Notes: generated by a model from the letters alone, not told the origin. A DNA stretch of 42,625 nucleotides from Sedimenticola sp. (GCA_027068795.1 JAMOMB010000077.1:1-42625), one strand, 5' to 3'. Positions 16,977-25,735 are shown, counted from the stretch's first letter. Translations and numbers: made by a program.

Positions 16977-17729
16977 TCAAGTCTCCCCGCGTTGGCGCAC
17001 GGCTTCAAACAAACTCGCGGCCGCGGCTACTGACACATTCAGGCTTTCCACTACTCCCGCCATGGGGATAGACGCCAGCAGGTCACACTGTTCACGCACA
17101 AGACGCCGCATGCCCTTTTCCTCGCTGCCCATCACCATCACCAGCGGCCCCTTCAGATCCACCTGATACAGGGATTGGCCGGCTTCTCCGGCCAGTCCCA
17201 CCACTCGCAAGCCACAGGCCTGGCGCAATTGCCGCAGGGTGCGCGCCAGATTGGTCACCTGGATGAAAGGCATGGATTCCGCCGCACCGCTTGCCACCTT
17301 GCAGGCCACGGGAGTGAGTCCCACGGCCCGGTCTCTGGGCGCAATGACCGCATGTGCGCCCGCTGCATCCGCCGTGCGCAGGCAGGCGCCCAGGTTGTGT
17401 GGATCTTGCACGCCATCGAGCGCCAGCAGGAAAGGCGGCTCCCGCAGTTCTTCCAGCAGCCGATCCAGGCAGTCCTCTCCCCTGGCGGCGGGCATGGCGG
17501 TTCTGGCCACCACCCCCTGATGCCGGGCGCCGGGCGCCAACTGCTCCAACTCGGCCTTGTCTGTGGCGAATATCTGCACGCCAGATTTGCGTGCTTGCGA
17601 AAGCAGTTGCCCCAGACGCCGGTCATTGCGCTTGCTGTCAAACCAGATCCCCTGAATTTGCTCCGCCCCGTGCTTCAGGGCAGCGCGCACGCTGTGAATA
17701 CCCGCAACATAGCGGGAGTTTTTGCTCAT
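16977..17729 (-). CDS. rlmB: 23S rRNA (guanosine-2'-O)-methyltransferase RlmB
   Basis: 250 residues, SPOUT (TrmH) family. The N-terminal substrate-binding domain (YVAGIHSVRAALKHGAEQIQGIW) is followed by the catalytic domain with motif 1 NLGACLRTADAAGAHAVI and the knot motifs LVMVMGSEEKGMRRLVREQCD and IPMAGVVESLNVSVAAAASLFE. It methylates the 23S rRNA peptidyl-transferase loop guanosine equivalent to G2251. Its ATG overlaps the end of rnr by 4 nt (ATGA), so the pair is translationally coupled. Confidence 0.96.
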   Translation of the reverse strand: MSKNSRYVAGIHSVRAALKHGAEQIQGIWFDSKRNDRRLGQLLSQARKSGVQIFATDKAELEQLAPGARHQGVVARTAMPAARGEDCLDRLLEELREPPFLLALDGVQDPHNLGACLRTADAAGAHAVIAPRDRAVGLTPVACKVASGAAESMPFIQVTNLARTLRQLRQACGLRVVGLAGEAGQSLYQVDLKGPLVMVMGSEEKGMRRLVREQCDLLASIPMAGVVESLNVSVAAAASLFEAVRQRGET

Positions 17730-19984
17730 TGCCGCCGCTTTCGCCGTCCGGAGCGGCGCTTCTTCCCAGTCTTTTTCTGGCTTGCCGGTTTTTCACTGCG
17801 ATCCGCCAGCGCAAGATCGATCTTGCGGTCATCCATATTGACCGCTGCTACCACGACCCGTATGGAATCGCCAAGGCGATAGGTTTTGCCGCTGCGTTCT
17901 CCCACCAGCTTGTGGGCGATGGGGTCGAAATGAAAGAAATCATGATCGAGGGAGGTGACATGCACCAACCCCGTGATGTACACGTCCTTGAGCTCCACGA
18001 ACACGCCAAAGCTGTTGACACTGACGATGAGTCCGTCAAACGGCAGGCCCACCTTGTCCAGCATGAATTCACATTTCAGGGCATCGGCGGAATCCCGGGT
18101 GGCCTCGTCCGAGCGGCGTTCGGTCATGGAGCAATGTTCGCCCATGGTGGCGATTTGCGGAAACGAATACTCGAAGGTATCCGCCCGGCCATCGATGAGC
18201 AGATGCCGGATGGCCCGGTGCACCAGCAAATCGGGATAGCGGCGAATGGGGGAGGTAAAATGCGTATAGGCGGGAAACGCCAGGCCAAAATGGCCGATAT
18301 TCTCGGACGAATAGATGGCCTGCATCATGGAGCGCAGCAATACTGTCTGGATCATGTGCGCATCCGGGCGATCCTTGATCTGTTCTATCAGCACTGCATA
18401 GTCCTTCGCCGTGGGCTTGTCACCGCCGTTGAGCCGCAAGCCCAGCTGCGCAAGAAACTGATGCAAGTCGTTGAGCTTGTCTTCACTGGGGCGCTCATGC
18501 ACCCGGTACAGCGCCGGGATCTTCTTGCGCAGCAACAGTCGCGCAGAGGCGACGTTCGCCACCAGCATGCACTCCTCGATGATGCGGTGGGCATCATGCC
18601 GCACCGTGGGGACAATGCCGCTCAGCCGGCCGTCGTCGTCAAAGACAAAGCGCGTCTCCACCGTATCGAAATCGATGGCTCCCCGCTCCTTCCTGCCCTC
18701 GTGCAAGGCGTGATAGAGACGGTTCAGTTCCTCGAGATGAGGCAGCAAGGCTGCATGTTTCTTGCGCAGCTTCTTGTCGCCGCCGAACAGCATGGACTCC
18801 ACTTCATCGTAGGTCAGGCGCGCATGAGAGCGCATCACGGCCTGCAGGAAACGCGACCGCAGGATTTTTCCTTCCTTGCTGATGTACAGCTCCGCAGCCA
18901 TGCACAGGCGGTCGACCTCGGGGTTCAGGGAACACAGGCCATTGGACAGGATTTCCGGCAACATGGGGATCACCCGGTCGGGGAAATAAGTGGAATTTCC
19001 GCGTTTGTAGGCTTCCCTGTCCAGGGCTGAATCCACCGGCACATAAGACGAAACATCCGCGATGCATACCAGCAGCTTCCAGCCCTTGCGGGTGCGTTGG
19101 CAGTACACGGCGTCGTCGAAATCCCTTGCATCCGCGCCATCGATAGTGACCAGAGGCAGCTTGCGCAGGTCGATACGCCCCTCCTTGGCCGAATCGGGAA
19201 CCTCTTCTTTCAGCGCCGCGATTTCCTGCTCCACCTCCTCGGGCCAGATCACGGGGATTTCATGCGCGCGAATGGCGACATCCGTCTCCATGCCTGGCGC
19301 AAGGTGATCGCCAATGATCTCTATCACCCGTCCAATAGGCTGACGCCATTTGGTGGGTTGTTCGATGATCTCCACCACCACCATCTGGCCTTCCTTCACC
19401 CCGTTGAAATGTTCATCCGGGATAATGACGCGGTGCGTCATACGCTTGTTGTCGGGAACCAGAAAACCCACGCCGGCTTCCACATGGATGCGCCCGACCA
19501 CCTGGGTATGGGCGCGCTCCAGGATTTCCACCACGGAACCTTCCCTGCGCCCGCGCCTGTCCACGCCGGTGACCTGCACCACCACCCGGTCATCATGCCA
19601 CAGGGGGCGCATCTCCCGCGGGGACATGAACAGATCCTCCCCCCCCTCGTCCGGGCGGAGAAAACCAAAGCCATCGGCATGGGCGATGATCCGTCCGGCA
19701 ATCAGGTCTTTCTTGTTCACCACGCACAGACCACCGCGGCGATTGCGCACGATCTGCCCGTCACGGAGCATGGCCTTGATTCGGTATGACAATGCTTCCA
19801 CCTGTTTGGGGTCTTTCAACCCCAGCAGCGGAGCAAGATCTTCGAATTTCAGGGGAATCCCATGGGCTTCCATGGTTTCAAGGATGAATTCCCGGCTGGG
19901 AATGGGATTTTCGTATTTGCGCTCTTCCCGGGCGCGATAGGGATCACGTTTTTGTGATTTGTTCTTCTTTCTCGACTTGGCCAC
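17726..19984 (-). CDS. rnr: Ribonuclease R
   Basis: 3'-5' exoribonuclease that degrades structured RNA. From GTG at 19984 it has 752 residues; a TTG at 20002 would add six. Order: N-terminal winged-helix region (NPIPSREFILETMEAHGIPLKFEDLAPLLGL), cold-shock domains, the RNB catalytic domain with the metal-binding aspartates in DGADARDFDDAVY and FTSPIRRYPDLLVHRAIRH, an S1 domain (GLIVSVNSFGVFVELKDVYITGLVHV), and a basic Lys/Arg tail. It overlaps rlmB by 4 nt, as in many gammaproteobacteria. Confidence 0.95.
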   Translation of the reverse strand: MAKSRKKNKSQKRDPYRAREERKYENPIPSREFILETMEAHGIPLKFEDLAPLLGLKDPKQVEALSYRIKAMLRDGQIVRNRRGGLCVVNKKDLIAGRIIAHADGFGFLRPDEGGEDLFMSPREMRPLWHDDRVVVQVTGVDRRGRREGSVVEILERAHTQVVGRIHVEAGVGFLVPDNKRMTHRVIIPDEHFNGVKEGQMVVVEIIEQPTKWRQPIGRVIEIIGDHLAPGMETDVAIRAHEIPVIWPEEVEQEIAALKEEVPDSAKEGRIDLRKLPLVTIDGADARDFDDAVYCQRTRKGWKLLVCIADVSSYVPVDSALDREAYKRGNSTYFPDRVIPMLPEILSNGLCSLNPEVDRLCMAAELYISKEGKILRSRFLQAVMRSHARLTYDEVESMLFGGDKKLRKKHAALLPHLEELNRLYHALHEGRKERGAIDFDTVETRFVFDDDGRLSGIVPTVRHDAHRIIEECMLVANVASARLLLRKKIPALYRVHERPSEDKLNDLHQFLAQLGLRLNGGDKPTAKDYAVLIEQIKDRPDAHMIQTVLLRSMMQAIYSSENIGHFGLAFPAYTHFTSPIRRYPDLLVHRAIRHLLIDGRADTFEYSFPQIATMGEHCSMTERRSDEATRDSADALKCEFMLDKVGLPFDGLIVSVNSFGVFVELKDVYITGLVHVTSLDHDFFHFDPIAHKLVGERSGKTYRLGDSIRVVVAAVNMDDRKIDLALADRSEKPASQKKTGKKRRSGRRKRRQ

Positions 19985-20053
19985 AGGCCTGCTTACCTTC
20001 AACGTATCTTATTCATCAAAAACACATTATACGCGCTTGCCTTGTTCAATACT

Positions 20054-20099
20054 ATTCACCCGGAGGCTGAGGGCGACATCGTTCGTTGCCGGGTGAATA
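20054..20099. repeat. Inverted repeat, also partly present at 28805-28836
   Basis: A perfect 10-bp stem (ATTCACCCGG at 20054-20063, CCGGGTGAAT at 20089-20098) lies between rnr and the divergent macro-domain gene. Its loop and right arm (20068-20099) match 28805-28836 at 28 of 32 positions. It may be a mobile palindromic repeat. It has no U run to mark it as a terminator. Confidence 0.55.
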
Positions 20100-20180
20100 A
20101 AATTATGCCTCAAATCAAGGCCGCGTCAGACAAGCTTGTTTAAAATGAAGATGTACACACAAACCCAAGGAGTAGAAAAT

Positions 20181-20666
20181 ATGATCAAGCAAGTGGAAGG
20201 CGATATCCTGCTCACCAAGGCGCAGGTGATTGCCCATGGCGTTGCCGCCATGGATCCCATGAACCAGGGGCTGGCCAAATCGTTGCATGAAAAATATCCC
20301 GCCATGCACAAGGATTTCCATCACTGGTGCCATCAGCAGCATCCCAAGCCCGGCGCGGCCTGGATGTGGGGAGGCCCTGATGGCCTGCGCATCGTCAACC
20401 TGATCACCCAGGGCGGCGGCTATGGGCATGGCGGAAAACCGGAACCGGCCACCATCCCGTACGTCAATCATGCATTGAAAGCCTTGCGCAAAATGGCGGC
20501 CAAGGAAAAGTTTACCTCCATCGCCCTGCCTCGCCTGGCTACCGGGGTAGGCGGGCTGAATTGGGCTGACGTGGAACCGCTCATCCATAAGCATCTCGGC
20601 GACCTGGATATTCCCGTCTATGTATATGCCGTTTATCGCGCCGGCATACAGGCCCGGGAAGCCTAG
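20181..20666 (+). CDS. Macro-domain protein, TARG1/DarG-like
   Basis: 161 residues from the ATG at 20181 (AAGGAG 8 nt upstream); a longer reading from 20136 has no ribosome site. It fits a single macro domain, which binds ADP-ribose and in some subfamilies removes it from protein or DNA. Seen: VEGDILLTKAQVIAHGV (strand plus adenine-site Asp), NLITQGGGYGHGGKP, and IALPRLATGVGGLNWADVEPLIHKHL (phosphate loop). The usual NxAN or HxVN-type motif reads HGVAAMDPMNQGLA, so the catalytic-site Asn is absent or shifted; it may bind rather than hydrolyse. No toxin partner is adjacent: upstream is rnr (divergent), downstream a remnant region. Confidence 0.85.
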   Translation: MIKQVEGDILLTKAQVIAHGVAAMDPMNQGLAKSLHEKYPAMHKDFHHWCHQQHPKPGAAWMWGGPDGLRIVNLITQGGGYGHGGKPEPATIPYVNHALKALRKMAAKEKFTSIALPRLATGVGGLNWADVEPLIHKHLGDLDIPVYVYAVYRAGIQAREA

Positions 20667-20694
20667 GGCCTGTAAAGTGTAACCAGGCCACGGC

Positions 20695-20862
20695 TTGCTG
20701 TCCGCCCTCACACTGATCTTGCCGTCGGGAGACGGCATCTCCTCGATCACCAATGGCTCGTTGATCCAATCGGAAATCCGCCCCTGAACAGCGATCTCAG
20801 CGTGACCATCGGACTCCCGAGTGAAACATCCGGCCAGATCGAATATTTTGACCCGAAGCATT
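20695..20862 (-). repeat. Remnant of a dispersed element, copy 1
   Basis: This part of the 307-bp gap between the macro gene and the tRNA is homologous to 40185-40325. On the minus strand it reads as a fragment starting MLRVKIFDLAGCFTRESDG and continuing to EEMPSPDGKISVRAD before running antisense into the macro gene. The shared blocks include GTTCAGRGGCGGATTTCCGA and a later CAGATCAGTG-like block. I do not recognise the protein. It looks like the start of a lost coding sequence or the end of a mobile element. Confidence 0.55.
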
Positions 20863-20908
20863 TACCCATGGCAAAACTCTGTGGGATCGCTTACTGCTGA
20901 AGCAGAGG

Positions 20909-20937
20909 TTGACAGCCACGGTCGCAACTTGTACAGT
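20909..20937 (+). promoter_or_regulatory. Sigma-70 promoter of tRNA-Leu
   Basis: A perfect -35 TTGACA (20909-20914) and a -10 TACAGT (20932-20937) are 17 bp apart. Transcription would begin about 30 bp before the mature tRNA. Confidence 0.85.
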
Positions 20938-20973
20938 GCGCGCCTCAAGTAGAAGGTCAAGGCCTTCACTCTT

Positions 20974-21060
20974 GCCGAGGTGGTGAAATTGGTAGACACG
21001 CTAGCTTCAGGTGCTAGTGGGGGCAACCCCGTGGAGGTTCAAGTCCTCTCCTCGGCACCA
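20974..21060 (+). tRNA. tRNA-Leu (anticodon CAG)
   Basis: 87 nt including encoded CCA. Acceptor GCCGAGG pairs with CCTCGGC; the D arm holds AATTGGTAGA; the anticodon stem CTAGC/GCTAG encloses the loop TTCAGGT, giving CAG, which reads CUG. A long variable arm (GGGGGCAACCCC) marks a class II tRNA, and the T loop is TTCAAGT. It has its own promoter and terminator and is monocistronic. Confidence 0.98.
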
Positions 21061-21070
21061 CTAGACAAGC

Positions 21071-21101
21071 AAAGGGTTACGTGAAAGCGTGGCCCTTTTT
21101 T
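21071..21101 (+). terminator. Rho-independent terminator after tRNA-Leu
   Basis: AAAGGG-TT-ACG pairs with CGT-GG-CCCTTT and ends in six Ts, 10 bp after the tRNA CCA end. Confidence 0.85.
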
Positions 21102-21104
21102 GTT

Positions 21105-21536
21105 TCAGACACACAAAACCCGCAGCCTCCTCCTTTCCCGGCGCATGCTTGAGGGGGTTTCTCTGACATGAAGAAAGGACGCCAACCGTGGAATCCCGTT
21201 GCGGGAGAACCCTTGGTACTTGAAGGCAATCCGGCTGCCAATAGCCGGTGGCGAGGCGCGCTCCCGGTCGGTCAGACCGGAACCGATATAAAAACGCTTT
21301 CCTCCTTCGATTTCCACCCACAGGGCGCCGATCATGCCCTCAAGCCGGCCCTTCCATGTCATCAAACCGCTTTCTCTTGATGGCGTTGGCGCTGCGGCCT
21401 GTTTCACATGGGAGATCAGGGCGCCTCAGCACCAGCCCCTCGCCACCGGCAGCAACAGAAGTTCCGGCTCCACGCCCTGCGCGAACAGGGGAAACAACAG
21501 CGATGGCCAGAACAGGCGGCTCCTCGTATTTTTCAT
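21105..21536 (-). pseudogene. Decayed periplasmic ATP-dependent DNA ligase
   Basis: Pieces of one gene in different frames on the minus strand. (1) ATG at 21536 with AAGGAG, then a signal peptide (MKNTRSRLFWPSLLFPLFAQ) and EPELLL, the usual beginning of Haemophilus-type ATP-dependent ligases. (2) In another frame, AAGGEGLVLRRPD, then ETGRSANAIKRKRFDD, the late nucleotidyltransferase motifs. (3) In a third frame, GRLEGMIGALWVE, RFYIGSGLTDRERASPPAIGS and FKYQGFSRNGIPRLASFLHVRE, the OB-fold end. The catalytic KxDG region and about 170 residues are deleted between pieces 1 and 2, and about ten residues plus frame are lost between 2 and 3. It cannot encode an active ligase. Confidence 0.82.
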
Positions 21537-21641
21537 TGATCACTTCTCCTTGTAGATCGCTTCTGCATTCCATCCGGGAATAGTGTACTGCGCCAGGATA
21601 GGCTATGCTATGGATGCACTTTATCCCGGGAGCATTCAATC

Positions 21642-22193
21642 ATGCAGCGATCAACCAGTATTGTCTTGAGCAGCCTGCTCATTTTTTGCGCGCAATCCGG
21701 CATGGCGTTGGAGCTGTCGAGTCCGGACATCTCCGATCAGACACGCATGGCGAAGCAGCAGGAATACCAGGGCTTCGGCTGTGATGGCGAAAACATCTCT
21801 CCCGCCCTCAGCTGGAAGGATGTTCCCCCTGAAACCAAGAGCTTCGCCCTGACGGTCTATGATCCCGACGCGCCCACCGGCAGCGGCTGGTGGCATTGGG
21901 TGGTGTTCAACATTCCTGCGGATACCAGAGCCTTGCCCAAAGACGCCGGCAACCCGGCACGCAAGCTTCTGCCCGCCCAGGTGGTGCAGTCGCGCACGGA
22001 TTTCGGCACGCCCGGCTACGGAGGCCCCTGTCCGCCCAAAGGGCATGGCACACATCATTACCACTTTACCCTGTATGCCCTGGATGTGGAAAAACTGCCT
22101 CACGGCGAGGATGCGCCCGCCGCCCAAATCGGGTTTTTCATCAATCAGCACAAGCTGGCGGAAAGCACCATCACCGGCCTGTACTCGCGCTGA
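21642..22193 (+). CDS. Periplasmic YbhB/YbcL-type PEBP (Raf-kinase-inhibitor-like) protein
   Basis: 183 residues with a signal peptide (SIVLSSLLIFCAQSGMA) cleaved near residue 22. The PEBP fold shows in GFGCDGENISPALSWKDVPPETKSFAL, the conserved VYDPDAPTGSGWWHWVVFNIPADT (anion-binding site) and GTPGYGGPCPPKGHGTHHYHFTLYAL. The bacterial homologues YbhB/YbcL bind phosphorylated ligands; the function here is unknown. It is convergent with the membrane gene at 22198, 4 bp away. Confidence 0.93.
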   Translation: MQRSTSIVLSSLLIFCAQSGMALELSSPDISDQTRMAKQQEYQGFGCDGENISPALSWKDVPPETKSFALTVYDPDAPTGSGWWHWVVFNIPADTRALPKDAGNPARKLLPAQVVQSRTDFGTPGYGGPCPPKGHGTHHYHFTLYALDVEKLPHGEDAPAAQIGFFINQHKLAESTITGLYSR

Positions 22194-22197
22194 AGCC

Positions 22198-22638
22198 TCA
22201 GGCAGGGTGCGCTTCTCCCGAGAAAAAACGCCGGGAAACACTACGCCCGGCAAAGGCCGTAAGAACAAACGCCAGTAGAACCATCGAGCTTTCCAGGGCA
22301 TAGATGGTCATCATTTCGATTGCAACCCCGCTGCTGACCACAACATAGGTTTGCACCAGAACCGCCGGCAGGGAAAACAGGATCCCCATCAGCAGCGGGC
22401 GATACCCGCCCCCTGCCATTTCAAACAGAAAAACGCTGAAAAACCCGCCGATGAGGGCGGCGAGAAAGGAAATCACCACCAGCACCATGGCTATCATTTG
22501 ATCCGTCTGTTCAGGATCGAGATCCTGCAGCAGGGGAATCGCCAGCACATTCAGAAAAGCAGAGGCGGAAAAGTACAGCAGTACACCCAAAGACATGAGT
22601 ACAACTGTGGCGGCAATGGTCCAAAATCCAGATTTCAT
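22198..22638 (-). CDS. Hypothetical four-helix membrane protein
   Basis: 146 residues, not recognised. Four hydrophobic segments are clear (FWTIAATVVLMSLGVLLYFSA, MIAMVLVVISFLAALIGGFF, PLLMGILFSLPAVLVQTYVVV, YALESSMVLLAFVLTAFAG), with short loops and a basic C-terminus (GRSVSRRFF). The acidic loop LLQDLDPEQTDQ lies after helix 1. The about 180 bp between this gene and rimI hold no recognised gene; a GGAAAGC/GCTTTCC hairpin is present there. Confidence 0.65.
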   Translation of the reverse strand: MKSGFWTIAATVVLMSLGVLLYFSASAFLNVLAIPLLQDLDPEQTDQMIAMVLVVISFLAALIGGFFSVFLFEMAGGGYRPLLMGILFSLPAVLVQTYVVVSSGVAIEMMTIYALESSMVLLAFVLTAFAGRSVSRRFFSGEAHPA

Positions 22639-22815
22639 ATATTTCGCTACGACTCGATTTGTGTTCAGGGGAAAGCAGGAGCGCTTTCCACAGCAATTGT
22701 TGCCGGCCTTCGGGGCAGGGACTGCGAAGCCGGCGGCGCACGCTTCCGGTTGCCTTCGGCAGAACCGCGACCAAAGCCAGGTGGCGCCATCCTGTCGCCT
22801 GTTCTCGAACCTACG

Positions 22816-23259
22816 CTACAACAAAGGCAATGCAAATACCAGGGCATCCTCCCGGCCGTTGTCTGCGGGATAATAGCCGAAGCGCTGTCCAATTTCATTG
22901 AAGCCCTCCGACTCATACAGACGGCGCGCAACTTGGTTCGATACCCTGACCTCCAGGAACAGGGTGTCCGCAGGCTTTTCCCTTGCGCGCTGGATCACCC
23001 GCCGCAATACCTGCCTGCCCAGCCCGTTTCCCTGCTGTTGCGGATGCACGCTGAGGTTCAGCAGATGCGCCTCCCCCGCAGCCGCAGACATCACCGAGTA
23101 GGCAAGGATTTCTTGCGACGCCTCATAGACCAGGCACTCGTAACCGGTGCGCAGACAATCATGGAAGATTTTTCTGCTCCAGGGATGTGGATAAACTTGT
23201 TCTTCAATACGCATGACGGCGGGCAAATCAGCATCCGCCATGGGCCTGTCGCTCAGCAA
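22816..23259 (-). CDS. rimI: Ribosomal protein S18 alanine N-acetyltransferase
   Basis: 147-residue GNAT enzyme, usual RimI length. Seen: the N-terminal MRIEEQVYPHPWSRKIF, the acetyl-CoA loop HPQQQGNGLGRQVLRRVI, and LFLEVRVSNQVARRLYESEGFNEIGQRFGYYP. It acetylates the S18 N-terminus. Its ATG follows the uracil-DNA glycosylase stop by 3 bp on the same strand, so the two are co-transcribed. S18 itself is encoded at 13128-13355. Confidence 0.93.
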   Translation of the reverse strand: MLSDRPMADADLPAVMRIEEQVYPHPWSRKIFHDCLRTGYECLVYEASQEILAYSVMSAAAGEAHLLNLSVHPQQQGNGLGRQVLRRVIQRAREKPADTLFLEVRVSNQVARRLYESEGFNEIGQRFGYYPADNGREDALVFALPLL

Positions 23260-23262
23260 TGC

Positions 23263-23985
23263 TCAGTCTCCGTGCAGCATTCCATGGAGTTTTTGCAGAT
23301 CCTGCCAGACCTTGGCTTTTTCCTCCGGGCGCCGCAGCAAGTAGGCCGGATGGTAGGTGACCAACAACGGGATACGGTCTTCTCCGTAAGAATGGATACG
23401 GTTACGCAGGCGCCCCACGGCTTCATCCGTATGCAGCAGGTTGTGGGCGGCAACCCCGCCCACCGCCAGCATGACCTTGGGTTTGACCAGGGATAGCTGC
23501 CGAACCAGGAAAGGCTGGCATTTTGCAACCTCTTCCGCGGTGGGATTGCGGTTTCCGGGAGGGCGGCATTTCAGGATGTTGGCGATATACACGGCTTCCC
23601 GCGCCAAGCCGATGGCATGCAGCATGGCATTGAGCAATTGTCCCGCCCTGCCGACAAAAGGCTCCCCCTGGCGATCTTCTTCCGCACCAGGCGCCTCGCC
23701 GACAATCATCAGCTGCGCCGATTCGTTCCCGACGCCAAACACCGTCTGGGTGCGGCTGGCATGCAGCTCGCAGGCGGTGCAGGAGGCCACTTCAGCCCGG
23801 AGTGCCGCCCAGGCGGATTGCCGTTCGGTAGCGTCTGCTCCGGGATTTCCCGATTCAGGCGCAGCCGGCGTTGATTCTCCGGCCCCGGCAGCGCCGGAAG
23901 ACGGGTCAGCCGCCGGCGGCTCCCGCATGACATAGCGGGGAATGCCCATGGCGTCGAGATATTGCTGGCGGCGGCTGGCGTCCAC
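23263..23985 (-). CDS. Uracil-DNA glycosylase, family 4 (Fe-S)
   Basis: 240 residues. A Pro/Ala/Gly-rich linker (about 20-58) precedes the UDG domain. The four cluster cysteines are C69, C72, C140 and C156; the active-site motif is GEAPGAEEDRQGEPFVGRAGQLL, and the second motif is VTYHPAYLLR. It removes uracil from DNA. The start is GTG at 23985, 3 bp after the leuA stop, so it is read from the leuA transcript and is followed by rimI. Confidence 0.95.
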   Translation of the reverse strand: MDASRRQQYLDAMGIPRYVMREPPAADPSSGAAGAGESTPAAPESGNPGADATERQSAWAALRAEVASCTACELHASRTQTVFGVGNESAQLMIVGEAPGAEEDRQGEPFVGRAGQLLNAMLHAIGLAREAVYIANILKCRPPGNRNPTAEEVAKCQPFLVRQLSLVKPKVMLAVGGVAAHNLLHTDEAVGRLRNRIHSYGEDRIPLLVTYHPAYLLRRPEEKAKVWQDLQKLHGMLHGD

Positions 23986-23988
23986 GGC

Positions 23989-25536
23989 TCAAACGTCTCC
24001 ACCCTGGGGGTGCTCCCGCTCCACCGGCGTCATCAAACGGTTGGCGGCATTGATATAGGCTTTGGCGGAAGCAATGACAATATCCGTATCCGCCCCCTGG
24101 CCATTCACCATTTGCTCATCTTTTTCCAGGCGCACTGTTACCTCCCCCTGGGAATCCGTGCCGCTGGTAATGTTGTTTACCGAATACAGGGTCAGCTTTG
24201 CACCGGTATCGAGCACCGATTCGATGGCCTGAAAGGCCGCATCCACGGGCCCCGCGCCGGAAGCGGATACTGCCTGCTCCACACCATCGATGCTGACCAC
24301 GATATCCGCCGTGGGAATTTCGCCGGTTTCACTGCAAACTTTGAGGGAAACCAGCTTGATGCGCGGATCCCGCAATTCATGCACGGACTCCGACACCACC
24401 GCCTGCAAATCTTCATCGAATATCTCGTGTTTCTTGTCCGCCAGATCCTTGAAGCGGGAAAAGGCCGCATTGAGTTTTTCTTCAGAGCTGAACTCGATGC
24501 CCAGTTCCTTGAGCCGGGTGCGAAACGCATTGCGGCCGGAATGTTTGCCCAGCACCATGCGGTTGTGCGACCAGCCGACATCCTCGGCGCGCATGATCTC
24601 GTAGGTTTCACGATTCTTGAGCACACCATCCTGATGAATGCCGGATTCGTGGGCAAAGGCGTTTGCGCCGACAATGGCTTTGTTTGGTTGCACGGGAAAG
24701 CCGGTAATGCTGGACACCAGTTTGGAGCAGGATAAAATCTGGGTGGTATCCAGGTCGACATTGCAGGGAAATACATCCTGGCGGGTGCGCACCGCCATCG
24801 CCACCTCTTCCAAAGAAGCATTTCCCGCCCTTTCCCCCAGGCCATTGATGGTGCATTCCACCTGGCGCGCGCCATTGAGCACCGCGGACAGGGAATTGGC
24901 CACCGCCAGTCCCAGGTCGTTATGGCAGTGCACGGAAAACACCGCCTTGTCCGCGTTTGGCACGCGCTCCATGAGCGTATGGATGGCTTCGCCAAACTGG
25001 TGGGGCAGATTGTAGCCCACAGTATCCGGAATATTGATGGTAGTGGCGCCGGCGTCGATGGCCGCCTCGACGATACGGCACAGAAAATCCATTTCGGAAC
25101 GCCCGGCATCCTCGGCGGAAAACTCCACGTCATCCGTATATCTGCGGGCGCGCTTCACCGCCCATACCGCCTGCTCCACCACCTGATCGGGCTGCATGCG
25201 CAGCTTCTGCTGCATGTGAATGGGAGAGGTTGCGATAAAAGTATGGATGCGTGCGGAATTGGCCGGCTTGAGGGCTTCTCCGGCACGGTCAATATCCTTT
25301 TCCAGGGCCCTGGAAAGCCCACAGATAGTGGAATCCCGCACCGATTCCGCCACGCTTTTCACGGCCTCGAAATCACCCTCACTGGCAATGGGAAAACCAG
25401 CCTCGATGACATCCACCCGCATCAGCTCCAGCTTCTTGGCGATACGGATCTTTTCTTCCCGCGTCATGGACGCGCCGGGGCTTTGCTCCCCATCGCGCAA
25501 GGTTGTATCAAAAATAATCAATTTGTCACTGCTCAT
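23989..25536 (-). CDS. leuA: 2-isopropylmalate synthase
   Basis: 515 residues from the ATG at 25536 (GGAG upstream). It condenses acetyl-CoA with 2-ketoisovalerate, the first committed step to leucine. Seen: [35 protein letters not shown], the metal-binding [48 protein letters not shown], and a C-terminal regulatory domain (about 385-505) that binds leucine for feedback control. A leucine-rich leader ORF lies upstream, with a promoter at 25754-25782. In many gammaproteobacteria leuA directly follows pssA; here a c-di-GMP gene lies between them. Confidence 0.97.
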   Translation of the reverse strand: MSSDKLIIFDTTLRDGEQSPGASMTREEKIRIAKKLELMRVDVIEAGFPIASEGDFEAVKSVAESVRDSTICGLSRALEKDIDRAGEALKPANSARIHTFIATSPIHMQQKLRMQPDQVVEQAVWAVKRARRYTDDVEFSAEDAGRSEMDFLCRIVEAAIDAGATTINIPDTVGYNLPHQFGEAIHTLMERVPNADKAVFSVHCHNDLGLAVANSLSAVLNGARQVECTINGLGERAGNASLEEVAMAVRTRQDVFPCNVDLDTTQILSCSKLVSSITGFPVQPNKAIVGANAFAHESGIHQDGVLKNRETYEIMRAEDVGWSHNRMVLGKHSGRNAFRTRLKELGIEFSSEEKLNAAFSRFKDLADKKHEIFDEDLQAVVSESVHELRDPRIKLVSLKVCSETGEIPTADIVVSIDGVEQAVSASGAGPVDAAFQAIESVLDTGAKLTLYSVNNITSGTDSQGEVTVRLEKDEQMVNGQGADTDIVIASAKAYINAANRLMTPVEREHPQGGDV

Positions 25537-25633
25537 CACATAGCTCCATCCCGTTGTATCGGGACTTCCAGGTTTGGTTCGGTATGTTGCGTTGCTTTTG
25601 CCCTCGCCAGGGCGGGTGTGATTTGATTGCCCA

Positions 25634-25726
25634 TCAGGGCAGCAGTGGTCCGGCAGGCAGGAGCAAACCCCGGAAGAGAACAACCGGTTCATCAAAGCGG
25701 AGATGAAGCAGGGCTTGCCGATTCAT
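25634..25726 (-). CDS. Candidate leucine-rich leader peptide upstream of leuA
   Basis: 30 codons with nine leucines, including LLHL, GLLLP and PLLP. It starts 15-21 nt after the predicted start of transcription and ends about 97 nt before leuA. Small stems follow: TGCCC/GGGCA over its stop (25628-25641), GCCCT/AGGGC (25600-25613), and TCCCG/CGGGA (25549-25564) next to the leuA ribosome site. No hairpin is followed by a U run and the leader ORF lacks a clear ribosome site, so classical attenuation is not proven. Confidence 0.35.
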   Translation of the reverse strand: MNRQALLHLRFDEPVVLFRGLLLPAGPLLP

Positions 25727-25735
25727 GATCATATT

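Noticed and set aside
17354-19030. 558-codon plus-strand open frame
   Set aside because: Antisense to rnr and rlmB.
20115-20861. 248-codon minus-strand open frame
   Set aside because: Only its first about 60 codons match a dispersed remnant; the rest is antisense to the macro-domain gene. Reported as a repeat, not a gene.
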